Below, one piece after another: positions 23,544-29,873 of a stretch of 39,894 nt of DNA. The stretch's first letter is position 1, and every line of letters starts with the position of its first letter. Source of the stretch: a virus; the IMG/VR virus record IMGVR_UViG_3300013772_000031, positions 1-39,894 of that record. One strand, 5' to 3'. Made by a program: the position numbers and the translations under genes. The notes beneath the pieces were generated by a model. The model saw nothing but the letters and a program-made list of their open reading frames with translations, was not told the DNA's origin and did no database searches.

Positions 23544-23721
23544 TTGACAAACCCCAGGTACATTGAAATGATTGTATCAAGTCTTTTCGCAGTAAAAGCA
23601 TAGCATGATATTTTTGATACACTTTATTTTCTTGATATGCATTGGCTGTATGTTCAACATAAGCTATTACTTCTTTAATTGCTGCATCAAATCCTTTCTT
23701 AAATTGCTCGGTTTCACTCAT
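23536..23721 (-). CDS. Hypothetical 61-aa protein, possible paralogue of its neighbour
   Basis: The protein MSETEQFKKGFDAAIKEVIAYVEHTANAYQENKVYQKYHAMLLLRKDLIQSF has the same length and helix layout as the following gene, with which it overlaps by 8 bases. The stretch GFDAAIKEVI is like GFxxAIxxV helices in other phage micro-proteins. Role unknown. Confidence 0.55.
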   Translation of the reverse strand: MSETEQFKKGFDAAIKEVIAYVEHTANAYQENKVYQKYHAMLLLRKDLIQSFQCTWGLSNE

Positions 23722-23750
23722 GCTTATCTGTAGCTTTCTAATACATCAAT

Positions 23751-23897
23751 TTTACCTAGAATTTTTATTCTTCTCCTTATTTGTTCGCTTAATGATTTTA
23801 TTATAAATTTATGCATTTCTAACCTTTTTTCATCGTTTATATTTTCTATAGTTAACTTTTCTCTATATTCATTTATTAAAAATGTTGATTCACTCAT
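23751..23897 (-). CDS. 48-aa basic helical micro-protein
   Basis: The ORF starts ATGAGTGAA (MSE) behind GGATAATAG and encodes a charged helix ending SEQIRRRIKISR. It sits 3 bases after the upstream gene's stop. It is shorter than its MSE neighbours. A gap of 29 bases follows before the next gene. Confidence 0.45.
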
Positions 23898-23900
23898 CTA

Positions 23901-24179
23901 TTATCCTATTCCATTTCCATATTTTTGACTCACATAACACACTGTACAGGTATAACTTTTTTCGTTTTTTATATACTCCCTGTGAGCTATTATTTCTTTT
24001 TGATGAAAATTAATTTTACAATCAACACACGTGCTTTTACCCGTCATTACATCCTTAATATGGTTAATATCTTCTTGTAATATCCGTACTTGTTGCCATA
24101 GATCGCTCATCAATGATGAATCATGATGCCTTAGAGCTATAAATTCCCCTATTAATTCTTCTAATTGTGATTTTTTCAC
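23901..24179 (-). CDS. Coiled-coil plus zinc-ribbon protein (GTG start)
   Basis: This 92-aa protein starts with GTG behind a very strong GAGGAGG site. Residues 1-45 are a coiled-coil helix (QLEELIGEFIALRHHDSSLMSDLWQQVRILQEDINHIKDVM). Residues 51-79 hold two CxxC pairs (CVDCKINFHQ and YTCTVCYV) that would form a treble-clef or ribbon zinc site. It overlaps the upstream 51-aa gene by 4 bases. Likely a small DNA- or RNA-interacting factor; unknown. Confidence 0.6.
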   Translation of the reverse strand: MKKSQLEELIGEFIALRHHDSSLMSDLWQQVRILQEDINHIKDVMTGKSTCVDCKINFHQKEIIAHREYIKNEKSYTCTVCYVSQKYGNGIG

Positions 24180-24331
24180 GAAAACCTCCTCGATGTAGTC
24201 TGTAATTCTTTCACATATTTTTCTAACATTTCTATTCTTTTATTGAAATCACTAACAATCACATTCAGTGCATTCATTGTATTTGTGACCTTAGCTGTCC
24301 AATCATCAAAGTCTATTCTATTTTCATCCAT
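24176..24331 (-). CDS. 51-aa coiled-coil micro-protein
   Basis: The sequence MDENRIDFDDWTAKVTNTMNALNVIVSDFNKRIEMLEKYVKELQ has clear heptad spacing. It overlaps upstream and downstream genes (8 and 4 bases). It carries inside its 3' end the GAGGAGG site of the next gene. Function unknown. Confidence 0.5.
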   Translation of the reverse strand: MDENRIDFDDWTAKVTNTMNALNVIVSDFNKRIEMLEKYVKELQTTSRRFS

Positions 24332-24479
24332 TATCTATAACCTTTAAATTATCAATTAATTCTAGAAGTTGTATTTTTGCATCCCAATATCCTGACATAT
24401 ATTCCTCTTTTTTATTCAGATTATATCTCTTATTCCAAAATTCTATGGCTTCTTTTTTTATATCTTCAATGCTTATCAT
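24324..24479 (-). CDS. 51-aa hypothetical protein
   Basis: The ORF encodes MISIEDIKKEAIEFWNKRYNLNKKEEYMSGYWDAKIQLLELIDNL, a mixed-charge helical protein. It overlaps the next gene by 8 bases and follows the upstream gene by 9. Function unknown. Confidence 0.5.
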   Translation of the reverse strand: MISIEDIKKEAIEFWNKRYNLNKKEEYMSGYWDAKIQLLELIDNLKVIDNG

Positions 24480-24488
24480 TGCAAACCC

Positions 24489-24911
24489 CTATGATGAATG
24501 TAGCAACCTAAGTTTTGTTGCATCTATCTCGTGTTGCAAAGTAATCTCATCTTGTGCAGATAGCTTCGCTTCAAAAACAATGGGAGCCGGTTGTTTGAAA
24601 AACCCTTCTCGCACCCCTTGCATAATAAGATTAGATGCAAAAGTATAATTCGTATTTTTAACCTGTTTTGATACACCCATAATAAGCGCCGCACTAGATG
24701 CTAAAAGTATTTGAGCTATGCTAGCAATAGGGGCAGGTAAGCTTAACCCTGCTTGTAATGCACCAACCAATGCAATGCAGAATGCAGCTGCAAAAGGCGT
24801 ATTAGTAACTGCCTGATTGCTTCTGTCCATAGCAACTAATGATTCATTGAGTTTGTCTTTGAATTCCTGGGGTGCTTTATCAGCATAATTAAAAAATCGT
24901 AATGTACTCAT
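24489..24911 (-). CDS. Membrane protein with two TM helices
   Basis: From the ATG at 24911 (AAGGAAG 6 bases upstream) this is 140 aa. Two hydrophobic segments occur at about residues 40-60 (FAAAFCIALVGALQAGLSL) and 63-80 (IASIAQILLASSAALIMGV), flanked by charged helical ends. The C-terminal helix is acidic (LSAQDEITLQHEIDATKLRLL). It could be a second holin-like or superinfection-type membrane protein; the sequence alone does not decide. Confidence 0.6.
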   Translation of the reverse strand: MSTLRFFNYADKAPQEFKDKLNESLVAMDRSNQAVTNTPFAAAFCIALVGALQAGLSLPAPIASIAQILLASSAALIMGVSKQVKNTNYTFASNLIMQGVREGFFKQPAPIVFEAKLSAQDEITLQHEIDATKLRLLHSS

Positions 24912-24936
24912 TTTAACTTCCTTGTTAAAAGTTACG

Positions 24937-25293
24937 TTATTCCTCAATTGTTATTTTGTGTATTGAATACTCCATGGAATTACCAGTCGCATGTTTTGCA
25001 CCTATTTCATTAGGATAAGCATGAGTAGTTGCGTAAATAAATTCATCTTCTTTAATGGTTGTATTTCTAACAGCTATATACAAAGTTTTAACTTTAGTTG
25101 CCATGTGTAAATATTGTATACCATCTAGACTGCCATCTATTTTATAAAAGTGAAACGCACCTTTCTTTACCGCAACTAACGGTAAAGAATTAGCGGTTAC
25201 ATCAAATACGGTAATTTGCGAAACTTCATTGCCATATTCATCAACAACTTTTTCACCTGCCAATGCTTTGTTTAGATCGAATGGCTTGCTCAT
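24937..25293 (-). CDS. Hypothetical phage protein of 'KPFDLNKALAGE' type
   Basis: This 118-aa protein opens with SKPFDLNKALAGEKVVDEYGNEVSQI, a pattern found at the start of many small phage proteins of unknown function, then beta strands (LPLVAVKKGAFHFYKIDG). It overlaps the upstream gene by 4 bases (ATGA). It is probably a cytoplasmic early protein. Confidence 0.6.
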   Translation of the reverse strand: MSKPFDLNKALAGEKVVDEYGNEVSQITVFDVTANSLPLVAVKKGAFHFYKIDGSLDGIQYLHMATKVKTLYIAVRNTTIKEDEFIYATTHAYPNEIGAKHATGNSMEYSIHKITIEE

Positions 25294-25559
25294 AATACAA
25301 CTTCCTTTATTATTTTATATTGTTTCTTCAAACGTTTATTTTTATAATCAGCTACGTGTTTATCTAATATTTCGTTAGCAAAAAATAAATACTGAGTACA
25401 GCTATCTATTAATAAATCATCTGTTAACTTTGCGTTTGCCAATGAAAGCGTCTTAACATCCCAAGTATGCATATCTTTTTTATGCCAATCTGTATACCAA
25501 TTCATTTTTATCTGCAATTCATATCTCCCATCCCCGCGCTGTATTATTCTATATTTCAT
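25290..25559 (-). CDS. Hypothetical 89-aa protein
   Basis: The protein has an N-terminal beta-hairpin (YRIIQRGDGRYELQIKMNWYTDWHKKD) and a helical, basic C-terminus (DYKNKRLKKQYKIIKEVVL). It overlaps neighbours by 4 bases on both sides. No family recognised. Confidence 0.55.
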   Translation of the reverse strand: MKYRIIQRGDGRYELQIKMNWYTDWHKKDMHTWDVKTLSLANAKLTDDLLIDSCTQYLFFANEILDKHVADYKNKRLKKQYKIIKEVVL

Positions 25560-25657
25560 GCCAAAGCCATTCTAATAAACATAATAATAATCCATAGTGC
25601 CGCACCAACAGCAAATGCCCCAACAATAATTGCTAAAAATATATCCTCAGGTTCCAT
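25556..25657 (-). CDS. 33-aa single-pass membrane peptide
   Basis: MEPEDIFLAIIVGAFAVGAALWIIIMFIRMALA is nearly all one membrane helix. Its ATG overlaps the previous TAA (TAATG), and its stop overlaps the next ATG (ATGA), so it is likely translated by coupling. Function unknown. Confidence 0.55.
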   Translation of the reverse strand: MEPEDIFLAIIVGAFAVGAALWIIIMFIRMALA

Positions 25658-25782
25658 TACTTGACCTTATTAAAAAACTTGTCCAGCCAATCTGCAATCT
25701 TTTTGGTTAACGCCCATTTATCATTAAAATACCCAAAGATAAATCCTACAGCCAATCCAACCAACAACCCTTCAATCAACAT
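25657..25782 (-). CDS. 41-aa membrane peptide with basic tail
   Basis: A hydrophobic N-terminal helix (MLIEGLLVGLAVGFIFGYF) is followed by an amphipathic basic segment (KWALTKKIADWLDKFFNKVK). AGGAGA precedes the ATG by 7 bases. It immediately follows the signal-peptide gene at 26274 and precedes another membrane peptide. The design is like phage membrane-acting peptides or antiholins, but there is no direct evidence. Confidence 0.55.
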   Translation of the reverse strand: MLIEGLLVGLAVGFIFGYFNDKWALTKKIADWLDKFFNKVK

Positions 25783-26274
25783 CTAAAATCTCCTGCGTAA
25801 AAATTCAAATCCAATGCCCATCAAGAACAATGCCACCAATGTCCAGCCTAAATAATAGAAAAAACCATGCTGACCATAAGACATCTCTTCTTGCGTCAAA
25901 TTATTCTGCGAGTACTCAACCTGGGGTGCATATTGCTGTTCAGGGATAGATTGTGCTGGCTGCGCCCCCTGGCCTTGCACATACACGGGTTGCTGAGCAT
26001 TATGACGATTGCTCATAGCATCGCCAATCATATAGCCTGCCATGCCCGCCATTAATGGATGTACGCCCCCGCTGGCGGCAGGAGATTGCGTATGTACAGT
26101 GTTAGTATGGTATTCCCGTACAACGGTTCTAGGTGCGCTATAAGAGCGTGGCGCACTGTAAGTGCTGCGATTATAGGAAGATCCCCTGTAACTGCTAGTT
26201 GACCCTCTGCCATAGCCTGCGAAGCATGTAACAGTTAGAGATAAAAGGATTAATGCAATAACTAGCCTTCTCAT
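25783..26274 (-). CDS. Exported membrane-anchored protein with Ser/Tyr-rich ectodomain
   Basis: The 163-aa protein has an N-terminal signal sequence (MRRLVIALILLSLTVTCFAGYG; not a canonical lipobox). A low-complexity Ser/Tyr/Arg region (residues 20-60) follows, then a Gly/Ala patch (GGVHPLMAGMAGYMIGDAM), a Gln/Pro-rich linker and a C-terminal membrane helix (FYYLGWTLVALFLMGIGFEFLRRRF). It would expose its middle part to the periplasm. The role is unknown; superinfection exclusion or envelope alteration are possibilities. It overlaps the upstream gene by 4 bases. Confidence 0.65.
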   Translation of the reverse strand: MRRLVIALILLSLTVTCFAGYGRGSTSSYRGSSYNRSTYSAPRSYSAPRTVVREYHTNTVHTQSPAASGGVHPLMAGMAGYMIGDAMSNRHNAQQPVYVQGQGAQPAQSIPEQQYAPQVEYSQNNLTQEEMSYGQHGFFYYLGWTLVALFLMGIGFEFLRRRF

Positions 26275-26570
26275 AATCCCTCGCTATCCAGTAATTCTAC
26301 AAACTTAATAAAAACTTCTTGATAGGTGGGTGCGTAAACAATAGATACAACCTTTCTGCCACTATCGAGAAAGTGCTCAACCCTGGCTGACCAAACGCTA
26401 TCTAGTGTGAAGCATCTAGCACACTCTTCATCTGTTAATTCATCTTCGTGCAAGAGTGTTCTAGCTTCCTCTTGCACGAAGAGATCGTCTCCCAAAAAAT
26501 CATTGTGCTCAAGATAGAATTGTAATTTATTCTGCTGCACACGCTCTAAAACACTTCTTAAATTATCCAT
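26271..26570 (-). CDS. Acidic hypothetical protein
   Basis: This 99-aa, strongly acidic, helical protein (FLGDDLFVQEEARTLLHEDELTDEECARCF) has a net negative charge reminiscent of phage inhibitors that mimic DNA, but no specific family is recognised. It starts 8 bases after the preceding gene behind AGGAAT. Confidence 0.55.
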   Translation of the reverse strand: MDNLRSVLERVQQNKLQFYLEHNDFLGDDLFVQEEARTLLHEDELTDEECARCFTLDSVWSARVEHFLDSGRKVVSIVYAPTYQEVFIKFVELLDSEGL

Positions 26571-26578
26571 AATTATTC

Positions 26579-26887
26579 CTAATGCTTGACTGAGGATTCT
26601 TTAGCTGCAAACTTTTCCAACATTATCTCTTCGTGTATAGCCAAAAATTGTTTTACATTATCTTCTAAAGTAGATTTAAGCTTGTCAAAACTCTCTTTCT
26701 CGCCTTCCAATGACATCAAGATGATATGCAGCAATTGACTCTTAAATATCTCTAGCTTAGTACAAGTATGCACAAAGTTATCTTGATTTGACCAAGCAGC
26801 CAATCCATACATGCCCATAAGATTTGCATAGTAAATATCTTCTGTTTTATAAGATTTATTTTCTTCAACTTCTGTTTCGATTTCCAT
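26579..26887 (-). CDS. Hypothetical helical protein
   Basis: The 102-aa acidic protein (METETEVEENKSYKTEDI-like start; KLEIFKSQLLHIILMSLEGEKESFDKLKSTL centre) lies downstream of a structured 140-base gap that forms its leader. AAGGATAT precedes the ATG. Function unknown. Confidence 0.55.
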   Translation of the reverse strand: MEIETEVEENKSYKTEDIYYANLMGMYGLAAWSNQDNFVHTCTKLEIFKSQLLHIILMSLEGEKESFDKLKSTLEDNVKQFLAIHEEIMLEKFAAKESSVKH

Positions 26888-27027
26888 ACATATCCTTTAA
26901 ATAATGCTAGCTTTATTCTCGATGGCTAGCGCATCGGCCTTAGCGGAGGAGATACCGCTATAGAATTAGTGTCCACTTTATCCCGCCGGTGGACGCGACG
27001 CTATTGGGCCTCTCACAGCCTTGGATT
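26888..27027 (-). ncRNA. GC-richer structured leader with three hairpins
   Basis: This gap contains three perfect stems, listed on plus coordinates: CGATG/CATCG at 920-924 and 932-936 of 26 kb; TAGCGG/CCGCTA at 26941-26946 and 26955-26960; and GTCCAC/GTGGAC at 26971-26976 and 26989-26994. GCTAGC occurs twice nearby. In the leftward transcript the second loop reads TATCTCCT. It is more GC-rich than its neighbours and holds no convincing ORF. It is the leader of the 26887 gene, and could be a cis-regulatory RNA or processed small RNA. Confidence 0.4.
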
Positions 27028-27342
27028 CTATCTCGGACGTAAACTTGATAATATTTTTCCTAATCCTGAAGATAACTCATGCATATCTTTGCTTAAAGCG
27101 TGCAGTGCACATCCATGTAGATCAGTCTTGTAGGGATAGGATGAACTAACTCCACGGCAAAATATTATTCCACGTACATCATCATCAAACATCAATAAAT
27201 TGCCGTCCCAAATTGCTTTTCCATTTTTGTCACACATGGCTAATACCATGCGGGCGTCGTCCGTTTCTGCAAATAATCTTACATATACTTCATCTTCATT
27301 TTTACTTTTTCTACATTTTGATGTCCACTTAACTATTTTCAT
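27028..27342 (-). CDS. Hypothetical 104-aa protein
   Basis: A basic start (MKIVKWTSKCRKSKNEDEVYVRLF) is followed by a beta-rich region with AIWDGNLLMFDDDVRGIIFCRGVSS and a Cys/His-containing tail (HGCALHALSKDMHELS). It overlaps the upstream gene by 4 bases (ATGA). No family recognised. Confidence 0.55.
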   Translation of the reverse strand: MKIVKWTSKCRKSKNEDEVYVRLFAETDDARMVLAMCDKNGKAIWDGNLLMFDDDVRGIIFCRGVSSSYPYKTDLHGCALHALSKDMHELSSGLGKILSSLRPR

Positions 27343-27524
27343 TTTTTTCTGCCTCTCAGCAACTTCTTATCCATATTCTCTAATTCTTTAATAATAGACG
27401 CACGCAATACATCCACTTTCTTTAGCAACTTATCCAATATTTTCAAAGTTGGTTCTGATGCAAATGGTGCTAATTTTCCGCCATACATATTCACTTCTTT
27501 TGCTTTCTTCTTAATTGCGCTCAA
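27339..27524 (-). CDS. Basic helical protein with TTG start
   Basis: This 61-aa lysine-rich protein (SAIKKKAKEVN ... KILDKLLKKVDVLRASIIKELENMDKKLLRGRKK) is read from a TTG preceded by TAGGAGTT at good spacing. It overlaps the next gene by 4 bases and is 11 bases from the DUF669-like gene. It may bind nucleic acid through its basic helix. Confidence 0.5.
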   Translation of the reverse strand: MSAIKKKAKEVNMYGGKLAPFASEPTLKILDKLLKKVDVLRASIIKELENMDKKLLRGRKK

Positions 27525-27535
27525 TTGTGTAACTC

Positions 27536-27994
27536 CTAGAAATTAATATCATCGTTAAATTTATCTGATTTAGCTTCAAGTTTGTCTATTTTATAATAAT
27601 CATCTATTTGATTAACCCAGACAACTTCACCTGTGGCATCTTTAGTATAATTACGTCTACCAACAAGCACGCTAAAGTCTTGGTCAAACTTTTTCCTGAT
27701 ATCTGTAGCTGATACATTGCCAGACAGATATTCTTTTTCCAATCCGATAGCATCACAAAGATGTTTTAGCAGTTTAATGAAAGCGGGAGTAACCATTGAA
27801 TTTATCTTACGAGGATTGCCCTTGACGTCAAATACATTGCATATCATTTGAATCTTGTCATTGCCATTTTTAGTGACTAGCTGATTGTTGCTATTGTCTT
27901 TATCAAAAGCATCGAAAATATTCGCCCTATATACACCGTCAGCTAGCAACGCACTGTCTTTGATCTCATCATCTGTCATTGTTACAAATTGCAT
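27536..27994 (-). CDS. DUF669-like recombination/ssDNA-associated protein
   Basis: The 152-aa protein has the DUF669-type pattern: LADGVYRANIFDAFDKDNSNNQLVTKNGNDKIQMICNVFDVKGNPRKI, then TPAFIKLLKHLCDAIGLEKEYLSG and DQDFSVLVGRRNYTKDATGEVVWVNQIDDYYK. Family members accompany phage single-strand annealing/recombination genes and are thought to act with them, possibly as ssDNA-binding proteins. Position just after the Sak4-like ATPase and the Zn micro-protein supports this. Enzymatic residues are not evident. Confidence 0.68.
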   Translation of the reverse strand: MQFVTMTDDEIKDSALLADGVYRANIFDAFDKDNSNNQLVTKNGNDKIQMICNVFDVKGNPRKINSMVTPAFIKLLKHLCDAIGLEKEYLSGNVSATDIRKKFDQDFSVLVGRRNYTKDATGEVVWVNQIDDYYKIDKLEAKSDKFNDDINF

Positions 27995-28008
27995 ACATCG
28001 TCCTTAAA

Positions 28009-28179
28009 TTATTTACAAAAAGTATCGATAAATCTTTCATTTACACGTTTAAAATTACAACTACAACAAAAAAGCATGTGGTCGTGTGTTAAAAAAAGAT
28101 CTGATAGATTATAACCATAGAAACATCCATTACAATTAAATTTATCTTCTATTTTCTTAGTCTTGCAATCCGAGTTCAT
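28009..28179 (-). CDS. Small CxxC zinc-binding protein
   Basis: From the ATG at 28179 (AAGGA 8 bases upstream, better than the ATG at 28203) this is 56 aa. It has FNCNGCFYGYNLSDLF and HMLFCCSCNFKR: one CxxC, then CCxC, enough for one zinc site. It overlaps the end of the ATPase gene by 23 bases. Likely a nucleic-acid-binding accessory in the recombination set. Confidence 0.6.
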   Translation of the reverse strand: MNSDCKTKKIEDKFNCNGCFYGYNLSDLFLTHDHMLFCCSCNFKRVNERFIDTFCK

Positions 28180-29047
28180 TTGCCACGTCCTTATATTTTT
28201 CAATTTCTAATTTCTTTTTATCTTTAGCTTCGTTAATCTCAATAAAAGAATCCAACTTCCCAAAATTCTGATAAGCATGGGTATAGATATTTTTTAACTG
28301 CTCAAGCTCTGAAGCTGATTCTATTGCGGCTAAAATGTCATCTCGGTATAAAGCACCAAATTCTTGCTCAAGGTCTCTTCCAGCATTGAGCCAAAGCATA
28401 ATACATTCGCCCATTTCTTTTGACGGCTTAATAAACTGCTGATTGAATAACTGGGTATTATCTTTTGTGATATGCGCGATATTGTCATGATTAATATCCA
28501 TAGCAATCGTACATTCATATTCTAGGCCGTCTCTTTGTATCGGTGCGAGACCAATTTTTCGCGGCGCATTCTTTCCATTGGCGTTAAGCTCAACGACATA
28601 ATCCGCTTTAGACCGCATTGTGAATATGACATGTAACTGGCTTTGCACTATAGCTTCAACCAGTGCGTTATGCTCCGGAGTGCCTTTCTTCCAGCCATTC
28701 TGAAACTGTCCGCCATTGGCTTCTACAATGCTTAGGACACCGCCGTCACCAACCCATGCATGACTAAGACTATCTATGATTAGAATGTCATAGCCTAACT
28801 TCTCAGCGCCTTTGATCGCTTCAATGTATTTTTTCGGGGAGAATGGCGCAGATATTTGCAAACAATCGTAGTTAAAATCCTCCCCATATAGTTCACCACG
28901 GCCTCCTTCGCTGTCAATAAGGGCTATCCTGCCTTCTGGGAACATACCTGTAGCTATCTCTAATGCTGACCACGTTTTACCAGTGCCTGACAAGCCGGCT
29001 ATTGAGAGACGTAATTTAGATTTTTTTCTTTGTGCTCGTTGAAACAT
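28157..29047 (-). CDS. Sak4-like RecA-fold ATPase (AAA_24), phage recombinase
   Basis: This 296-aa P-loop protein has Walker A GLSGTGKT at residues 18-25, an acidic motif ALIDSEGGRGELYGEDF (42-58), and Walker B YDILIIDSLSH (86-95). FTMRSKADYVVE follows. This is the AAA_24/Sak4 pattern of phage nucleotide-binding proteins that promote single-strand annealing with an ssDNA-binding partner. The C-terminal ~80 residues are a helical charged extension (SASELEQLKNIYTHAYQNFGKLDSFIEINEAKDKKKLEIEKY). It stands near the front of the leftward unit, preceded by AAGGAA, as expected for early recombination genes. Confidence 0.85.
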   Translation of the reverse strand: MFQRAQRKKSKLRLSIAGLSGTGKTWSALEIATGMFPEGRIALIDSEGGRGELYGEDFNYDCLQISAPFSPKKYIEAIKGAEKLGYDILIIDSLSHAWVGDGGVLSIVEANGGQFQNGWKKGTPEHNALVEAIVQSQLHVIFTMRSKADYVVELNANGKNAPRKIGLAPIQRDGLEYECTIAMDINHDNIAHITKDNTQLFNQQFIKPSKEMGECIMLWLNAGRDLEQEFGALYRDDILAAIESASELEQLKNIYTHAYQNFGKLDSFIEINEAKDKKKLEIEKYKDVANELGLQD

Positions 29048-29058
29048 CGTATGGTTCC

Positions 29059-29217
29059 TTATTTAATAAATATTTGTGCTATGACTGTTATGACCAAAAT
29101 GATAAGCATCACATGTGTTATTGTTTTATCTAATCTCATGAGATGCTTATTCCACTCCGTAACCTTATTTTCCTTTTCAGCAAAATACCATGCAAAATCT
29201 CGTCTAAAATTAACCAT
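29059..29217 (-). CDS. 52-aa tail-anchored membrane micro-protein
   Basis: The sequence MVNFRRDFAWYFAEKENKVTEWNKHLMRLDKTITHVMLIILVITVIAQIFIK has a charged N-terminal half and one C-terminal membrane helix. It starts within the end of the upstream gene (8-base overlap) and ends 11 bases before the ATPase gene. Function unknown. Confidence 0.55.
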   Translation of the reverse strand: MVNFRRDFAWYFAEKENKVTEWNKHLMRLDKTITHVMLIILVITVIAQIFIK

Positions 29218-29407
29218 TCAATAATCCTCTGAATTGTAGACGCTCTGCGATATCGTCGCGCCCTGTTTTTTGTATTTCCTCATTTATTAACTTCAAATAG
29301 CCTTTTAATACTTCACCATTTTGCGTTTCTAAAGATTCCTTTGCTAGCGCTATAAATCCTAAATCTGTTAAACATTCTGCTATTAAAAAGCTATCATCCA
29401 TCAACAT
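29210..29407 (-). CDS. First gene of the leftward unit, hypothetical
   Basis: This 65-aa acidic helical protein (MLMDDSFLIAECLTDLGFIALAKESLETQNGEVLKGYLKLINEEIQKTGRDDIAERLQFRGLLNG) follows the leftward promoter with an AGAGAGGAAAT ribosome binding site. As the first gene it would be made earliest. No family is recognised. Confidence 0.6.
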   Translation of the reverse strand: MLMDDSFLIAECLTDLGFIALAKESLETQNGEVLKGYLKLINEEIQKTGRDDIAERLQFRGLLNG

Positions 29408-29465
29408 ATATTTCCTCTCTAAGTAATCATCATTTTTTTCCAGGGTAGGTAAATTTGATAACGCA

Positions 29466-29493
29466 AGATTAGCATATCTAAAGTGTATTGCAA
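29466..29493 (-). promoter_or_regulatory. Leftward early promoter
   Basis: Reading leftward, TTGCAA (29488-29493) and TAATCT (29466-29471) are 16 bases apart. The same TTGCAA box with 16-base spacing and TAATAT occurs at the other leftward promoter (35288-35315). The -35 overlaps a TGCAAGC motif that may be an operator. Confidence 0.45.
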
Positions 29494-29522
29494 GCGTTTA
29501 TTATATATTTTCTTATAATATC

Positions 29523-29551
29523 TTGTTTTATCATATACGAAAGTCTATATT
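29523..29551 (+). promoter_or_regulatory. Rightward promoter of the Cro-like gene
   Basis: TTGTTT (29523-29528) and TATATT (29546-29551) are 17 bases apart. Transcription would begin about 20 bases before the ATG at 29578. It diverges from the leftward promoter about 30 bases away, the usual early control region arrangement. Confidence 0.6.
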
Positions 29552-29577
29552 GTGTTTACAAAAAAGAGGGGACAATA

Positions 29578-29799
29578 ATGCAAAAGAGAGATCCAGGAAA
29601 AAATCTAAAGATAATGCGGTATAGATTAGGCTATACGCAAAACGAATTCGGCAAACTACATGGTGTGTCTCAGGCAGCGATTAGTTGGTGGGAGACGAAT
29701 AGCTATCCAATCCCTCCTGGCATGGTGCAGCGGTTTATAAAACTGTCTCGCAAGATTGGCTTAAACTATAGTTATGATGATTTGCGAGTAGACGAGTAA
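29578..29799 (+). CDS. Cro/CI-like HTH regulator
   Basis: From the ATG at 29578 (GAGGGGAC 5 bases upstream) this is 73 aa. NLKIMRYRLGYTQNEFGKLHGVSQAAISWWETNSYPIPPGMVQRFIKLSRKIG fits the XRE-type helix-turn-helix, recognition helix about VSQAAISWWET. It is a single-domain Cro-sized protein with no C-terminal dimerisation domain. It lies at the divergent early promoters and probably represses one or both. No CI partner is seen nearby. Confidence 0.8.
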   Translation: MQKRDPGKNLKIMRYRLGYTQNEFGKLHGVSQAAISWWETNSYPIPPGMVQRFIKLSRKIGLNYSYDDLRVDE

Positions 29800-29818
29800 T
29801 ACACAGGATGTTAGAAAG

Positions 29819-29841
29819 TTACCCACAGATTCTGTGGATAA
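29819..29841. promoter_or_regulatory. Inverted pair of DnaA-box-like sites
   Basis: The 23-base near-palindrome reads TTACCCACA on the plus strand and TTATCCACA, a perfect DnaA box, on the minus strand. Arms match at 10 of 11 positions around a central T. It lies between the regulator and the nuclease gene. Confidence 0.6.
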
Positions 29842-29873
29842 CTATTGACGCGTATAAGTATCAAGGAAGATAT

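Noticed and set aside
23722-23897. Longer 57-aa reading of the gene at 23897
   Set aside because: On re-reading the bases near 23760 the frame stops at 23751, giving 48 aa; the longer version came from a missed base.
26902-26961. 19-aa hydrophobic rightward peptide (MLALFSMASASALAEEIPL)
   Set aside because: It is antisense to the leftward unit, has no ribosome binding site, and sits on the stem sequences, which explain the composition.
26888-27027. tRNA or tRNA-like gene in the GC-richer gap
   Set aside because: Hairpins are present but there is no 7-bp acceptor stem or T-loop consensus on either strand.
29845-29873. TTGACG as promoter for the VRR-NUC gene
   Set aside because: The matching -10 position would fall on the start codon; no good -10 exists at usual distance, so transcription from the Cro-like promoter is more likely.
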